Assembly (NCBI GenBank): GCA_002280565.1
Contig: NCEF01000003.1
Span: 1-64,000, forward strand
DNA length: 64,000 nucleotides
Source of the DNA: Sphingomonas sp. 32-66-10
GTDB lineage: Bacteria; Pseudomonadota; Alphaproteobacteria; Sphingomonadales; Sphingomonadaceae
Direction of reading: 5' to 3'
Of this stretch, positions 34,482-43,467 are shown in pieces. The notes under the pieces are model-generated. The model did no database searches. It was not told where the DNA came from and saw only the letters and a program-made list of their open reading frames with translations. Made by a program: the position numbers and the translations under genes. Position 1 is the first letter of the stretch. Every line of letters starts with the position of its first letter.

Positions 34482-35066
34482 TCAGAAGCGGAAGCCGAAC
34501 CCGACCGACGCCTGGCGGCGCTGCAGGTTGAAGCCGGTGCCATAGAAGTCACCGAAATCGGCGTAAGCACCCTCGACATTGATATAGGCATTCTTGGTGA
34601 CCGCGATCTCGACGCCGAGCGCGCCGTAAACGCCGCCCTTGCTGTCGCTCGCCGCGACCGCGCCGCTGCTCGCCTCGATCGTCAGCGAGGCATAGCCCAG
34701 CTTGCCATAGAGCGCGGTGGTCGGGCTCAGCTCGACGCCAACGCGACCGCCTGCCGCCAGATTGCCCTTGACCTTGAGGCAGTCGGGACCGTCGCACAAT
34801 TCGACGCCCGAAAACTCATAGTTGACGAACGGGCCGACGGTGACCTTGTTGCTGACCGCGAGGTCGAAGCCGATCTCGGCACCATAGGATACCGCGCTGC
34901 CGATCTTGTAGATGTCGCCATCGCCGCTGACGGTCGGGGTTTCGTAGCCGAGACGCGCCTCGATGCGGGCGCCGTCGAACAAATTGCCCGCCGATTGCTC
35001 GTCCTGTGCGAAGGCGATGCCGGGCACACACGACAAAGCCGCCGCAGCGACCAGAAGCTTCTTCAT
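34482..35066 (-). CDS. Outer-membrane beta-barrel protein (OmpW/porin-like small barrel)
   Basis: 194 residues from ATG 35066. Signal peptide MKKLLVAAAALSCVPGIAFA (1-20), then alternating hydrophobic/polar beta strands typical of an eight-strand barrel (ARIEARLGYETPTV, VSYGAEIGFDLAVSN, LYGKLGYASLTIEAS, AYINVEGAYADFG), ending with the aromatic Phe in ASVGFGFRF, a BamA-recognised C-terminus. Two Cys (CDGPDC) in one loop. Specific function unknown. Confidence 0.87.
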   Translation of the reverse strand: MKKLLVAAAALSCVPGIAFAQDEQSAGNLFDGARIEARLGYETPTVSGDGDIYKIGSAVSYGAEIGFDLAVSNKVTVGPFVNYEFSGVELCDGPDCLKVKGNLAAGGRVGVELSPTTALYGKLGYASLTIEASSGAVAASDSKGGVYGALGVEIAVTKNAYINVEGAYADFGDFYGTGFNLQRRQASVGFGFRF

Positions 35067-35234
35067 AGTTCCCCCCAATATTGGCGGCCGGAATGGCCTA
35101 AAATACCTGCCATAAGTGTTTGATTCGGCAGGCGCGCTGCGGATATTGCGGCGCGACTTCGCCGTCCATTCGAATTTGGTGCGATGCCGGTGTCGGCGAT
35201 TGAATTCGGGACAGTGTTGCGCCACTGCAACGAC

Positions 35235-35651
35235 ATGACCCGACCCGGCTTCATCTTCTCCCACCGGCTGCGTGTGCGCTATGCCGAGATTGACGGCCAG
35301 AAGGTCGTGTTCAACTCCCGCTACCTGGAATATGCCGATGTTGCGCTCAGCGAATATTGGCGCTGGCTGGCGCTGGCCGAACTGCCCGAATGGCGCACGA
35401 TGGAGTTTCACGTCGCCCGCGCCACGGTCGATTACAAGGCACCGTTCCGCTATGACGACGCGTTCGACGCCTATGTCCGCACCGCGCGCATCGGAATATC
35501 GAGCGTCACCAGCCTGATCGACCTGGTCCATGCCGATACCGGTGCGCTGCACACGGTGATCGAACTGGTCCATGTCAATGTCGATCTGGACACCGGACGG
35601 TCGGCGCCGATCCCGGCGGCAGTCCGCGCGCGGATGATGCCGACCGACTGA
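35235..35651 (+). CDS. 4HBT-family acyl-CoA thioesterase
   Basis: 138 residues from ATG 35235. Hot-dog fold: RLRVRYAEIDGQKVVFNSRY has the catalytic Asp, then YLEYADVALSEYWRWL, and VDYKAPFRYDDAFDAYVRTA. It is a different branch from the YbgC at the left end. Substrate unknown. The 168-bp gap upstream to the beta-barrel gene holds both divergent promoters and shows no other feature. Confidence 0.87.
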   Translation: MTRPGFIFSHRLRVRYAEIDGQKVVFNSRYLEYADVALSEYWRWLALAELPEWRTMEFHVARATVDYKAPFRYDDAFDAYVRTARIGISSVTSLIDLVHADTGALHTVIELVHVNVDLDTGRSAPIPAAVRARMMPTD

Positions 35652-35723
35652 AACGCTTGCGATACGCGATCAACCGGGATCGCGGGAAAGGCGCTGTTAA
35701 CCGGTGCGGACTAGCGTCCGGAC

Positions 35724-37499
35724 ATGCGCCGCAGCAGCCTGTTTCGAACCGATCTGTTGGTCGTCGCCGCGGTGGCGATGGTCTATTTCCTGTGCGCCGC
35801 GGCGGCAATCGCGTTCACCATCCTGAGCGGCAATGTCGCGCTGTTGTGGATCGCCAATGCCGTGCTGATCGCGGCGCTGCTCACGCGCCCGGCGACCGAG
35901 CGCCCGCTGCATGTCGCCAGCTGTTTCGCCGCATCGGTCGCCGCATCGGTCGCGGTTTCGCCCTACATCCCGCTCGCCCCGCTATTCGGCGTCGCCAATA
36001 TTGCCGAGACGCTGATCGCCTGGGCACTGCTGCGACGGTTCAACATCGACGCGCGCCTGTTTCTCTCGCTCCGCGCGTTGGGGGTGTTCGTCGCGACCGC
36101 CGGGGTCATCGCACCGCTCGCCAGCGGAGTCATTCCCGCAGCGGCGCTAGCGCTGTATCAGGGGGCGGACCCGTGGGTGGTGTGGATAAGTTGGGGCATC
36201 GGCCATGGGCTCGGTGCGCTGATCTGCACGCCGATCGCGCTGCTCGCCTTGGCCGGAACCACCTATCGCGACCGGTTTTCGGGGCCAGCCGCGCTGCCGC
36301 GTTTTTTCGGCATCGCGCTGCTGATGATCGCCGTGACCAGCCTGAGTTTCGCGCAGGCGCGCCTGCCGCTGTTGTTCGTGCCGGTCCTGCCGCTGATCGC
36401 CGCGACCATGGCGTTTCGGGTTGCCGGCGCGACGCTGGGCGTCTTTGCGATTGCGCTGATCGGCGCGGCCTGCACCGTGGCGGGGACGGGACCGCTCCAG
36501 ATGATCGACGGCACCGAGGCGTTCCGGCTGCAGTTCTTTCAGTTTTACCTTTCCGTCCTGTTCCTGATCGCGGTTCCGTTCGCGACGATGATCGCACAGA
36601 GCCAGCGCCTGGCTGCGTCGGTTGCGGTGAGCGAGGCGCGCTACCGGTTGATCAGCGACCATGTGTCCGACGTCGTGCTGACGCTCGATCCGCACGGCGC
36701 GGTGCAGTTCGCCTCCCCGTCGATGCAGGAAGTCACCGGCCATGCGCCCGAAACGATCATCGGAAAGAGCCCGGCCGAGCTGGTCCACGAAGTCGATCTT
36801 GAGCGGGTGCGCGAAGCCTATCGCCGGGTCATGGCCGAGCCGGAGACGGTTCATCGCTTTGAATTTCGCGGCCATACCGCAACCGGCGGCATCCGCTGGT
36901 TCGAAACCACCGCCCGCGCCGTCCGCGACGCCGACAGGGCGGTGCTGAGCGTCGTCACCGTGGTTCGCGAAGTCAGCCACCGCAAGGCGCGCGAGGCCGA
37001 TCTGCTGCGTCAGGCCAATACCGATCCGATGACCGGCGTGCTCAACCGCCGTGCGTTTCAGGACCGCATCGACCGGTTCCGCACCGACACCCCCGAGCGC
37101 CCCGGCACGCTGGCGCTGTTCGATCTTGACCATTTCAAGCAGGTCAATGACGGGCATGGCCATGATGCAGGTGACGCCGCCCTGCTCCATTTCGCGGATG
37201 TGCTGCGCGCCAATTTGCGGGTTGAGGACGTGATCGGGCGGCTGGGCGGGGAGGAATTTGCGGTGCTGTTCCCCGGCCTGTCGACCGCCGCCGCAATGGC
37301 CGCCTGCGAGCGGGTGCGTAATTCGCTACAGGACGCGCGCATCCATGCCGGCGACACGACATTCACCATCACTGTGAGCGCCGGCGTCGCACCGATCCGC
37401 CCGGACCTGTCATCCGACGAAGTGTTTCGCGTCGCCGATGCCGCGCTGTATCGCGCAAAGTCGGCGGGCCGCAATCGCAGCGAACTCGCGGCGGCCTGA
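35724..37499 (+). CDS. Diguanylate cyclase with MASE1 and PAS domains
   Basis: 591 residues. Residues about 1-300 are an eight-span MASE1-type membrane sensor. A PAS domain follows (about 305-425: RLISDHVSDVVLTLDPHGAV, VREVSHRKAREADLLRQ) and a GGDEF domain (about 430-591) starting DPMTGVLNRRAFQDRID with the active-site loop RLGGEEFAVLF (Gly508-Gly509-Glu510-Glu511-Phe512). FDLDHFKQVNDGHGHDAGD supplies the metal-binding Asp. It should make cyclic di-GMP from GTP in response to a membrane/ligand signal. No RxxD inhibitory site is obvious before the loop. Confidence 0.93.
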   Translation: MRRSSLFRTDLLVVAAVAMVYFLCAAAAIAFTILSGNVALLWIANAVLIAALLTRPATERPLHVASCFAASVAASVAVSPYIPLAPLFGVANIAETLIAWALLRRFNIDARLFLSLRALGVFVATAGVIAPLASGVIPAAALALYQGADPWVVWISWGIGHGLGALICTPIALLALAGTTYRDRFSGPAALPRFFGIALLMIAVTSLSFAQARLPLLFVPVLPLIAATMAFRVAGATLGVFAIALIGAACTVAGTGPLQMIDGTEAFRLQFFQFYLSVLFLIAVPFATMIAQSQRLAASVAVSEARYRLISDHVSDVVLTLDPHGAVQFASPSMQEVTGHAPETIIGKSPAELVHEVDLERVREAYRRVMAEPETVHRFEFRGHTATGGIRWFETTARAVRDADRAVLSVVTVVREVSHRKAREADLLRQANTDPMTGVLNRRAFQDRIDRFRTDTPERPGTLALFDLDHFKQVNDGHGHDAGDAALLHFADVLRANLRVEDVIGRLGGEEFAVLFPGLSTAAAMAACERVRNSLQDARIHAGDTTFTITVSAGVAPIRPDLSSDEVFRVADAALYRAKSAGRNRSELAAA

Positions 37500-37994
37500 T
37501 TACTCAGCAGCCTCGGCTGCCCCGTCGCCCACGACATCCTCGGGCAGCGACCACAGCAGGTCATGCTTGCCGAGCACGCGTCCGTCATGGCTCTGCACCT
37601 GCACCGGGGCGATGCGGCGATGGTCGCGCGCATCGACCAGCACCGGCGTGGCGGGCGTCCCGGTCTCCCAGCGCTCGCCCCATTGCCGCAGTGCAACCAT
37701 GGTCGGCAGCAGCGCGAAGCCCTTTTCGGTCAGGCGATATTCGACCTTGCGGCGATCATCGTCGCAGGTCTGTCGCGCCAAGATGCCATGATCGACCAGC
37801 CGCGCGAGCCGGTTGGCGAGGATGTTGCGCGCGATCCCGAGTTCCGACTGGAACTCCTCGAAATGATAGAGGCCGTTGAACGCGGCGCGCAGGATCAGGA
37901 AGGACCAGCGCTCTCTCATCGCCTCCAACGCCGCCGGAAGGCTGCAATTGGTGGCGAGCTGTCGCAGCGGTTCTCGCAGTCCAGTATGACCCAT
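37500..37994 (-). CDS. HxlR-family winged-helix transcriptional regulator
   Basis: 164 residues from ATG 37994. HxlR fold: CSLPAALEAMRERWSFLILR, FNGLYHFEEFQSELGIARNI (with the recognition helix LANRLARLVDHGILARQ), DDRRKVEYRLTEKGFALLPT. Cys at the start of the fold (NCSLPAAL) matches the redox-sensing Cys of HxlR/HypR/QorR relatives. It is divergent from the exported CC_3452-like protein, 146 bp away, which it may control. Extra C-terminal ~60 residues. Confidence 0.88.
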   Translation of the reverse strand: MGHTGLREPLRQLATNCSLPAALEAMRERWSFLILRAAFNGLYHFEEFQSELGIARNILANRLARLVDHGILARQTCDDDRRKVEYRLTEKGFALLPTMVALRQWGERWETGTPATPVLVDARDHRRIAPVQVQSHDGRVLGKHDLLWSLPEDVVGDGAAEAAE

Positions 37995-38066
37995 GACCGG
38001 CAAATCTACCTTAATTTCACCGCTGCACAACGCGATAAGTTCCTTGCGGTGCAGCAACAGTTTCTC

Positions 38067-38074
38067 GTTGCAAC
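38067..38074. promoter_or_regulatory. Candidate HxlR operator half
   Basis: GTTGCAAC is a perfect 8-bp palindrome in the divergent gap, with related GTGCA/TTGCA motifs at 38050-38060 and 38112-38122. HxlR-type proteins bind short palindromes near promoters. The match is short and could be chance. Confidence 0.25.
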
Positions 38075-38139
38075 TGAATACCTATGGGAGTAAGTGGCGA
38101 TTCGCAACCTTTGTTGCAGTGCACCCCAGGGAGAGTATC

Positions 38140-38442
38140 ATGATCCGCTTCGCCCCGATCGCCGCTGTCGCGCTCTGCCTTAGCGCCGCGACCCCTGCGC
38201 TGGCCCAGTCCGGCCATTACACCGCCACCCCGACCGAGGCGCCGAAAAAGGCCAGCTTCATCACCCAGACCACCGTCTGGAAGTGCAAGGACGGTACCTG
38301 CGCCGCGCCCAAGTCGACGATGAGCGACAAAGTAATGTGCGAGCGCGTCGTGCAGCGCGTCGGCGCCCTGACCACCTTCACGGTTGGTGGTACCAGCTTC
38401 GACGCAGAGACACTGGCCGCCTGCAACGCACGCGCCAAGTAA
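38140..38442 (+). CDS. CC_3452-like small exported protein
   Basis: 100 residues from ATG 38140, with a ggagag ribosome binding site. Signal peptide ending at PALAQ (about 23). Mature part has two Cys pairs (WKCKDGTCAAPKS and MCERVV, LAACNA), suggesting disulfides in the periplasm. It resembles a small family seen in Caulobacter and sphingomonads with no known function. It is followed by a strong terminator. Confidence 0.75.
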   Translation: MIRFAPIAAVALCLSAATPALAQSGHYTATPTEAPKKASFITQTTVWKCKDGTCAAPKSTMSDKVMCERVVQRVGALTTFTVGGTSFDAETLAACNARAK

Positions 38443-38472
38443 GCCACACAGCCGTCACTTCGACGCAACAGT

Positions 38473-38506
38473 AAAACGGGCATCGGCCAGCGCCGGTGCC
38501 CGTTTT
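38473..38506 (+). terminator. Rho-independent terminator after CC_3452-like gene
   Basis: AAAACGGGCA (38473-38482) pairs with TGCCCGTTTT (38497-38506), loop 14 nt with an inner GG/CC pair. The T-tract ends the stem. Lies 31 bp after the stop codon. Confidence 0.88.
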
Positions 38507-38554
38507 GCGTGAATCCTGTTGCAAAGCAGCAGCATCCCCCCCCACATTCCCACT

Positions 38555-40642
38555 GTGCTGCGTCAATATGAACTCGTCGACCGGGTCCTGTCCTATGACC
38601 CCGAAGCCAATGAGGCGCTGTTGAACCGCGCCTATGTGTTTTCGATGCACGCGCATGGGAGCCAGAAGCGCGCGAGCGGCGACCCCTATTTCAGCCACCC
38701 GATCGAGGTGGCGGGCATATTGACAGATCTGCACCTCGACGACGAGACGATCGCGACCGCGATCCTGCACGACACGATCGAGGATACGGTCGCGACGCCC
38801 GAGGAAATCCTCGCCAAATTCGGACCCAGCGTCGCCCGGCTGGTCGATGGCGTGACCAAGCTGTCCAAGATCGAGGCGCAGACCGAGAGCGAGCGTGCGG
38901 CGGAGAATCTGCGCAAGTTCCTGCTCGCCATGTCGGACGATATCCGCGTGCTGCTGGTCAAACTGGCCGACCGGCTGCACAATATGCGCACGCTGCACCA
39001 TATCGCGAAGCCGGAGAAACGGCGGCGGATCGCGCGCGAGACGATGGACATCTATGCCCCGCTCGCCGAGCGGATCGGCATGTACGAGTTCATGAAGGAG
39101 ATGCAGACGCTCGCCTTCCAGCAGCTCGAACCGGAAGCACATGAATCGATTACCAAGCGGCTCGCCGCGCTGACGGTCGAGGGCGAGGACCGCATCGCCA
39201 AGATTGGCTCCGGCCTCAAATTGCTGCTGTCGCGCGGCGGGGTCGAAGCGGAGATTTCGGGGCGTGAGAAACACCCCTATTCGATCTGGAAGAAGATGTC
39301 GGAGCGCCATGTCAGCTTCGAACAGCTGTCCGACATCATGGCGTTCCGGGCGATCGTTGGCACCGAAGAGGAATGTTACCGCGCGCTCGGCATCATCCAC
39401 CGCCGCTGGCCGATGGTGCCGGGACGGTTCAAGGATTACATCTCGACGCCCAAGCGCAACGGCTATCGCTCGCTGCACACCAGCATCATCCATGCCGGCG
39501 ACACCCGCGTCGAAATCCAGATCCGCACCCGCGAAATGCACAGCCAGGCCGAACACGGCCTCGCCGCGCACTGGTCGTACAAGCAGAATGCGGTGCGCCC
39601 CGATACGCAGGTCAGCTGGATCCGCGACCTCGTCGATATCCTCGAACAGGCCGAAAGCCCCGAGGAGCTGCTCGAACATACCAAGATGGCGATGTATCAG
39701 GATCGCATCTTCGCCTTTACGCCCAAGGGTGAGCTGATCCAGCTGCCCAAGGGCGCGACGCCGATCGACTTTGCCTATGCCGTGCACACCGACCTTGGCG
39801 ATCAGGCGGTCGGCGCCAAGATCAACGGGCGCGTCGTCCCGCTGCGCACCGAAATCGCGCAGGGCGATCAGGTCGCGATCCTGCGCTCCAAGGCACAGCG
39901 GCCGCAGGATAACTGGCTCAATTTCGCGATCACCGGCAAGGCGCGCGCCGCGATCCGTCGCCATTTGCGGCACAAAGAGCGCGACGAGTCGATCGCGCTC
40001 GGCCGCAAACTCTATGACGACATCGTCGGCCGCCTGCCCGTGCCGATCGGGGAGGAGGCGCTGGGCGCTGCGCTGACCCGCCTCAAGCTCGACGATGCCG
40101 ACGCACTGATGGAGGCGATCGCGCGGCAAAAGGTCACCGACGCGCAGGTGATGGAAGCGCTGATGCCCGGATCGACCGAGGATGAGGCAGCGCTGATGCC
40201 CGTCCAGCGCGTGCCGATTTCGATCAAGGGCCTGACCCCCGGCGTCGCCTTTACCCTCGCCGCCTGCTGCCACCCGGTTCCCGGCGACCGCATAGTCGGC
40301 GTGCGCCACCCCGATGCGCCGATCGAAATCCACCAGATCAGCTGCGCCAAGCTTGACGCGGTCGAGGATCAGGACTGGGTCGATATCGGCTGGGGCGACA
40401 AGGCCGAGGGCGGCACCGCGCGGATCGCGGTGACGCTGAAGAACGAGCCCGGCGCGCTCGGCGCGGTCGCGACATTGCTCGGCCAGCACAAGGCGAACAT
40501 CCTCAACATCCGCTTCGACACGCGCGACACGACCTTCCACACGAATCTGATCGATCTGGAAGTGCGCGACGCCGCGCATCTGATGAAGCTGATCGCGGCG
40601 TTGCGGGCGGCGGATGCGGTGAGTTCGGCCGAACGGGTTTAA
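38555..40642 (+). CDS. rsh: Bifunctional (p)ppGpp synthetase/hydrolase Rsh (RelA/SpoT)
   Basis: 695 residues from GTG 38555 (LRQYELVDRVLSYDP); no clear ribosome binding site, and the frame is open to 38519. HD hydrolase domain: ASGDPYFSHPIEVAGILTDL and ILHDTIEDT (catalytic His-Asp). Synthetase domain: REKHPYSIWKKM and GRFKDYISTPKRNGYRSLHT. TGS domain: RIFAFTPKGELIQLPKGATP. A C-terminal zinc-finger-like segment (AACCHPVPGDRIVG) and an ACT domain (about 620-690). Both active sites look intact, so it can make and degrade the alarmone. Confidence 0.95.
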   Translation: MLRQYELVDRVLSYDPEANEALLNRAYVFSMHAHGSQKRASGDPYFSHPIEVAGILTDLHLDDETIATAILHDTIEDTVATPEEILAKFGPSVARLVDGVTKLSKIEAQTESERAAENLRKFLLAMSDDIRVLLVKLADRLHNMRTLHHIAKPEKRRRIARETMDIYAPLAERIGMYEFMKEMQTLAFQQLEPEAHESITKRLAALTVEGEDRIAKIGSGLKLLLSRGGVEAEISGREKHPYSIWKKMSERHVSFEQLSDIMAFRAIVGTEEECYRALGIIHRRWPMVPGRFKDYISTPKRNGYRSLHTSIIHAGDTRVEIQIRTREMHSQAEHGLAAHWSYKQNAVRPDTQVSWIRDLVDILEQAESPEELLEHTKMAMYQDRIFAFTPKGELIQLPKGATPIDFAYAVHTDLGDQAVGAKINGRVVPLRTEIAQGDQVAILRSKAQRPQDNWLNFAITGKARAAIRRHLRHKERDESIALGRKLYDDIVGRLPVPIGEEALGAALTRLKLDDADALMEAIARQKVTDAQVMEALMPGSTEDEAALMPVQRVPISIKGLTPGVAFTLAACCHPVPGDRIVGVRHPDAPIEIHQISCAKLDAVEDQDWVDIGWGDKAEGGTARIAVTLKNEPGALGAVATLLGQHKANILNIRFDTRDTTFHTNLIDLEVRDAAHLMKLIAALRAADAVSSAERV

Positions 40643-40660
40643 GGGTAAGTCAGACGCAAA

Positions 40661-40746
40661 CCGTCGTTTGTGCTGAGCCTGTCGAAGCACCGTTCGTGCG
40701 CTCAGTGACGACGGGCTGCTGCCTTCGACAAGCCAGGGCAAACGGC
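40661..40746. repeat. Intergenic inverted-repeat element (sphingomonad REP-like)
   Basis: Left arm (about 40661-40690) contains CTGAGCCTGTCGAAGCA; right arm (about 40719-40746) is its approximate inverse, TGCCTTCGACAAGCC followed by AGGGCAAACGG. Imperfect hairpin of a composition repeatedly found between genes in sphingomonads. A shorter related fragment (cccttcgacaaagtcgggg) is at about 24958-24976. Confidence 0.65.
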
Positions 40747-40803
40747 TGTGGAGCGACGCGCGATCCTCTAGCCAACCTCCCCACTCCGCGGCTGACGAAA
40801 ACA

Positions 40804-40831
40804 CCCGCCCCGGTGGCTGATCCGGGGCGGG
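40804..40831. repeat. Perfect 10-bp stem hairpin, possible terminator on minus strand
   Basis: CCCGCCCCGG (40804-40813) pairs with CCGGGGCGGG (40822-40831) with an 8-nt loop. Read on the minus strand it is followed by TGTTTTC, terminator-like, though no minus-strand gene ends here. The rest of the 301-bp gap between rsh and the glycosyltransferase shows nothing else. Confidence 0.6.
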
Positions 40832-40943
40832 CAGGAACCGGCAAGTTCGCGCGGGCCGGAGCGTCTGGTTCAGTTCGCGACCTTAGTCGTGGCGGCCACA
40901 AATCCCGCATGACGAGGGCCGCGCGGCGCGCTAAGACCGCGCC

Positions 40944-42026
40944 ATGCAACGTCCAAAGCTCTCGGTCGTCGTGCCGTGCTACAATGAAGAAGGCTGTCTC
41001 GAGCTGCTGCACGCCCGTGTGTCGGCGGCGGCGCGCGCGGCGGTCGGCGACGATTATGAGGTCGTCCTGGTCAATGACGGATCGCGCGATGGCAGCTGGT
41101 CCGTCATGCAGCGGCTGTCGGCCAGCGACCCGCATCTCGTCGCGGTCAATCTGTCGCGCAATCACGGGCATCAGCTCGCGCTGACCGCCGGGCTGGACCT
41201 GTGCGCGGGCGACGAGATCCTGGTGATCGACGCTGACCTGCAGGACCCGCCCGAGCTGTTGTCCGACATGCGCGCGACGATGCGCGAACAGGGCGCGGAC
41301 GTGGTCTATGCCGTGCGCCGCAAGCGCGATGGCGAGACGTTCTTCAAAAAGGCGACCGCGGCGCTGTTCTATCGCATGCTCGACCGGATCACCGACACGC
41401 CGATCCCGCTCGACACCGGCGATTTCCGCCTGATGAGCCGCCGTGCGCTCGACGCCTTCCTGTCGCTGCCCGAACAGGCGCGCTTCATCCGTGGCATGGT
41501 TGCCTGGGTCGGTTTCCGGCAGGTGCCGTTCGTCTATGACCGGCATGAGCGGCATGCGGGCGAGACCAAATATCCGCTGGCCAAGATGGTCCGCTTCGCG
41601 CTCGACGCGGTCACCGGCTTCTCAACCGCGCCGCTGCGCTTTGCCAGCCATGTCGGCCTTGCGCTCACCGGTCTGTCGGTGCTGCTGTTCCTCTACATCG
41701 TGATCGGCTGGCTGTTCGGCATGGCAGTGCAGGGCTGGACCTCGACCATGCTGGTAGTCGTGTTTCTCGGCGCGGTGCAGATGTTCGTGCTCGGCATGAT
41801 CGGCGAATATTTGGGGCGCCTCTATGTCGAGTCGAAGCGGCGGCCGCTCTATCTGGTCGCGGACGTTGCGGGTCCGGTGAAGGGCCATGCCTCGCTTGGA
41901 TACCGTTTCCAGGATTCGGGCGAGGTCACCGTCGCGCCATTCGCGCCACCGCGCGCGGATCTGGAGGAGCCTGTTCCGGCCCCGACCAAGGCAAGGCGCA
42001 AGTCCGAGCCGCCCACGCTGCTGTGA
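40944..42026 (+). CDS. GT2 family glycosyltransferase (DPM1/ArnC-type) with two C-terminal membrane spans
   Basis: 360 residues. GT-A domain at the N-terminus: LSVVVPCYNEEGCLELLHAR, VLVNDGSRDGSW, VNLSRNHGHQLALTAGLDL, and VIDADLQDPPELL, whose Asp-x-Asp binds the metal-nucleotide. Two membrane segments (about 232-255 and 265-288) and a cytoplasmic tail. Enzymes of this group load a sugar onto undecaprenyl phosphate. dacB follows with a GTG overlapping its stop codon. Confidence 0.9.
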   Translation: MQRPKLSVVVPCYNEEGCLELLHARVSAAARAAVGDDYEVVLVNDGSRDGSWSVMQRLSASDPHLVAVNLSRNHGHQLALTAGLDLCAGDEILVIDADLQDPPELLSDMRATMREQGADVVYAVRRKRDGETFFKKATAALFYRMLDRITDTPIPLDTGDFRLMSRRALDAFLSLPEQARFIRGMVAWVGFRQVPFVYDRHERHAGETKYPLAKMVRFALDAVTGFSTAPLRFASHVGLALTGLSVLLFLYIVIGWLFGMAVQGWTSTMLVVVFLGAVQMFVLGMIGEYLGRLYVESKRRPLYLVADVAGPVKGHASLGYRFQDSGEVTVAPFAPPRADLEEPVPAPTKARRKSEPPTLL

Positions 42027-43465
42027 AGGGCATGCTCGCCCTAGTCGCGCTCGCGCTGGCGCCGCCGGTTCTGGCGCAGGACGCTCCGGCACTGCGCGAC
42101 CGGGTCGAAGCAGAGTTCGCAAAGGCCCCGGCCGGAGCGCGGTTCGGGCTCGTGGTCGGCGACGGCGCTGGGCGCGAGATTATCGCGATCCGCCCGGACG
42201 AGCGCTTCATTCCGGCATCGAATACCAAGGTCGTGACCACTGCCGCCGCATGGTGGGCAATGCCCGACGCGATCACCGCGCCCGATGCGACCGGCGGCGC
42301 TGCTGTCCGGGTCGCGGGCAAGGACCTGATCCTCACCGGACGCGGCGATGCCCGGCTGTCGAGCGCAGCGGACTGCGTCACCAATTGCCTCAGCCAGCTG
42401 GCCAACGCCATTGCCGCGGGCATCCGCCGGGTGCGCAACATCACCGGCGACGCCACCTTGTTCCCCGACGAGCGCTGGAGCGCGGGAATGAGCTGGAACA
42501 ACATCCCGTCGCGTTACGGCACCGCCAATTCCGCGCTCACCCTCGACGATAATGAGCTGGTCGCGACGGTCACCCCGGCCAAGCCCGGTGCGGCACCGAA
42601 GGTGGATCATCTCGGCTATGTGACGATCGACAATCGCGTGGCGACGGTTGCGGAGGGCGGCAAGACGGATATCGCGTTCGACCGGCTGCCATTTGACCGA
42701 ACGATCCGCCTGACCGGAACGATCGCCGCCGATGCGCCGCCACGCACGCTCCGCTTCGCCATCGACGATCCGGCGCATTATGCGGCGTGGCGGCTCGCCG
42801 CGTTGCTGCGCGAGCGGGGCGTGAAGGTCAGCGGGACGGTGACGTCGCGCTATCGCACGCTCGATCCCGCGACCGACGACCCGGCAAAGCGCACCGCCCC
42901 GTCGCCGCGCCCGCCCGAGCCGGTGTGGGTCGCCGCACTGACCCCGCCCCCGCTGGCGGAGGATGTGCGCACGATCAACAAAGTCAGCCAGAACCTGCAC
43001 GCCGAATTGCTGTTGCGCCGCGCCGGCCTGATCGACGGGACCGGATCGGTTGCCGACGGGCAAAAGCGGGTCGAGGCAATGTTCGCCGCCGCCGGGGTGC
43101 CGCGCACCGCGTTCGACTTTTCCGACGGGTCGGGCATGTCGACCTATAACCGCATCGCCCCGCGCGGCATGGTGACGCTGCTCGACTGGATCGCGCGCCA
43201 GCCTTGGGGCACGGCGTGGCGCGAGACGCTGCCGATCGGCGGCGTCGACGGCACGCTGGCACGGCGGTTCAAGGGGACGACGCTGGAGGGCCGCATCTTC
43301 GCCAAGACCGGGTCGCTCAACGCGACCAACGCGCTGGCCGGCTATATGGTGGCCAAGAGCGGGAAATTGCTCAGCTTCGCCGCCTATGCCAATGATGTGC
43401 CGGGGGATGCGTCGGGCACGCCGACGATCGACGCGGCGCTGGTGGCGGTCGCCGAGGCGAACTGA
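42023..43465 (+). CDS. dacB: D-alanyl-D-alanine carboxypeptidase/endopeptidase (PBP4, S13)
   Basis: 480 residues from GTG 42023. Signal peptide ending at APPVLAQ. S13 motifs: Ser66-Asn-Thr-Lys69 in IPASNTKVVTTAAAWW, SQN in NKVSQNLHAELLLRRAG, and Lys428-Thr-Gly in FAKTGSLNATNALAGYM. The ESWNN-like domain is in MSWNNIPSRYGTANSALTLD. Cuts D-Ala and cross-bridges in the periplasmic wall. Overlaps the GT2 gene by 4 bp. Confidence 0.93.
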   Translation: MKGMLALVALALAPPVLAQDAPALRDRVEAEFAKAPAGARFGLVVGDGAGREIIAIRPDERFIPASNTKVVTTAAAWWAMPDAITAPDATGGAAVRVAGKDLILTGRGDARLSSAADCVTNCLSQLANAIAAGIRRVRNITGDATLFPDERWSAGMSWNNIPSRYGTANSALTLDDNELVATVTPAKPGAAPKVDHLGYVTIDNRVATVAEGGKTDIAFDRLPFDRTIRLTGTIAADAPPRTLRFAIDDPAHYAAWRLAALLRERGVKVSGTVTSRYRTLDPATDDPAKRTAPSPRPPEPVWVAALTPPPLAEDVRTINKVSQNLHAELLLRRAGLIDGTGSVADGQKRVEAMFAAAGVPRTAFDFSDGSGMSTYNRIAPRGMVTLLDWIARQPWGTAWRETLPIGGVDGTLARRFKGTTLEGRIFAKTGSLNATNALAGYMVAKSGKLLSFAAYANDVPGDASGTPTIDAALVAVAEAN

Positions 43466-43467
43466 GG

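Noticed and set aside
38378..40804. Very long open frame on the minus strand across rsh (and similar ones at 2694-4325 and 56682-58949)
   Set aside because: They lie exactly antisense to well-supported genes, have Arg/Asp/His-rich low-complexity products and arise from the GC-rich codon bias; no family features.
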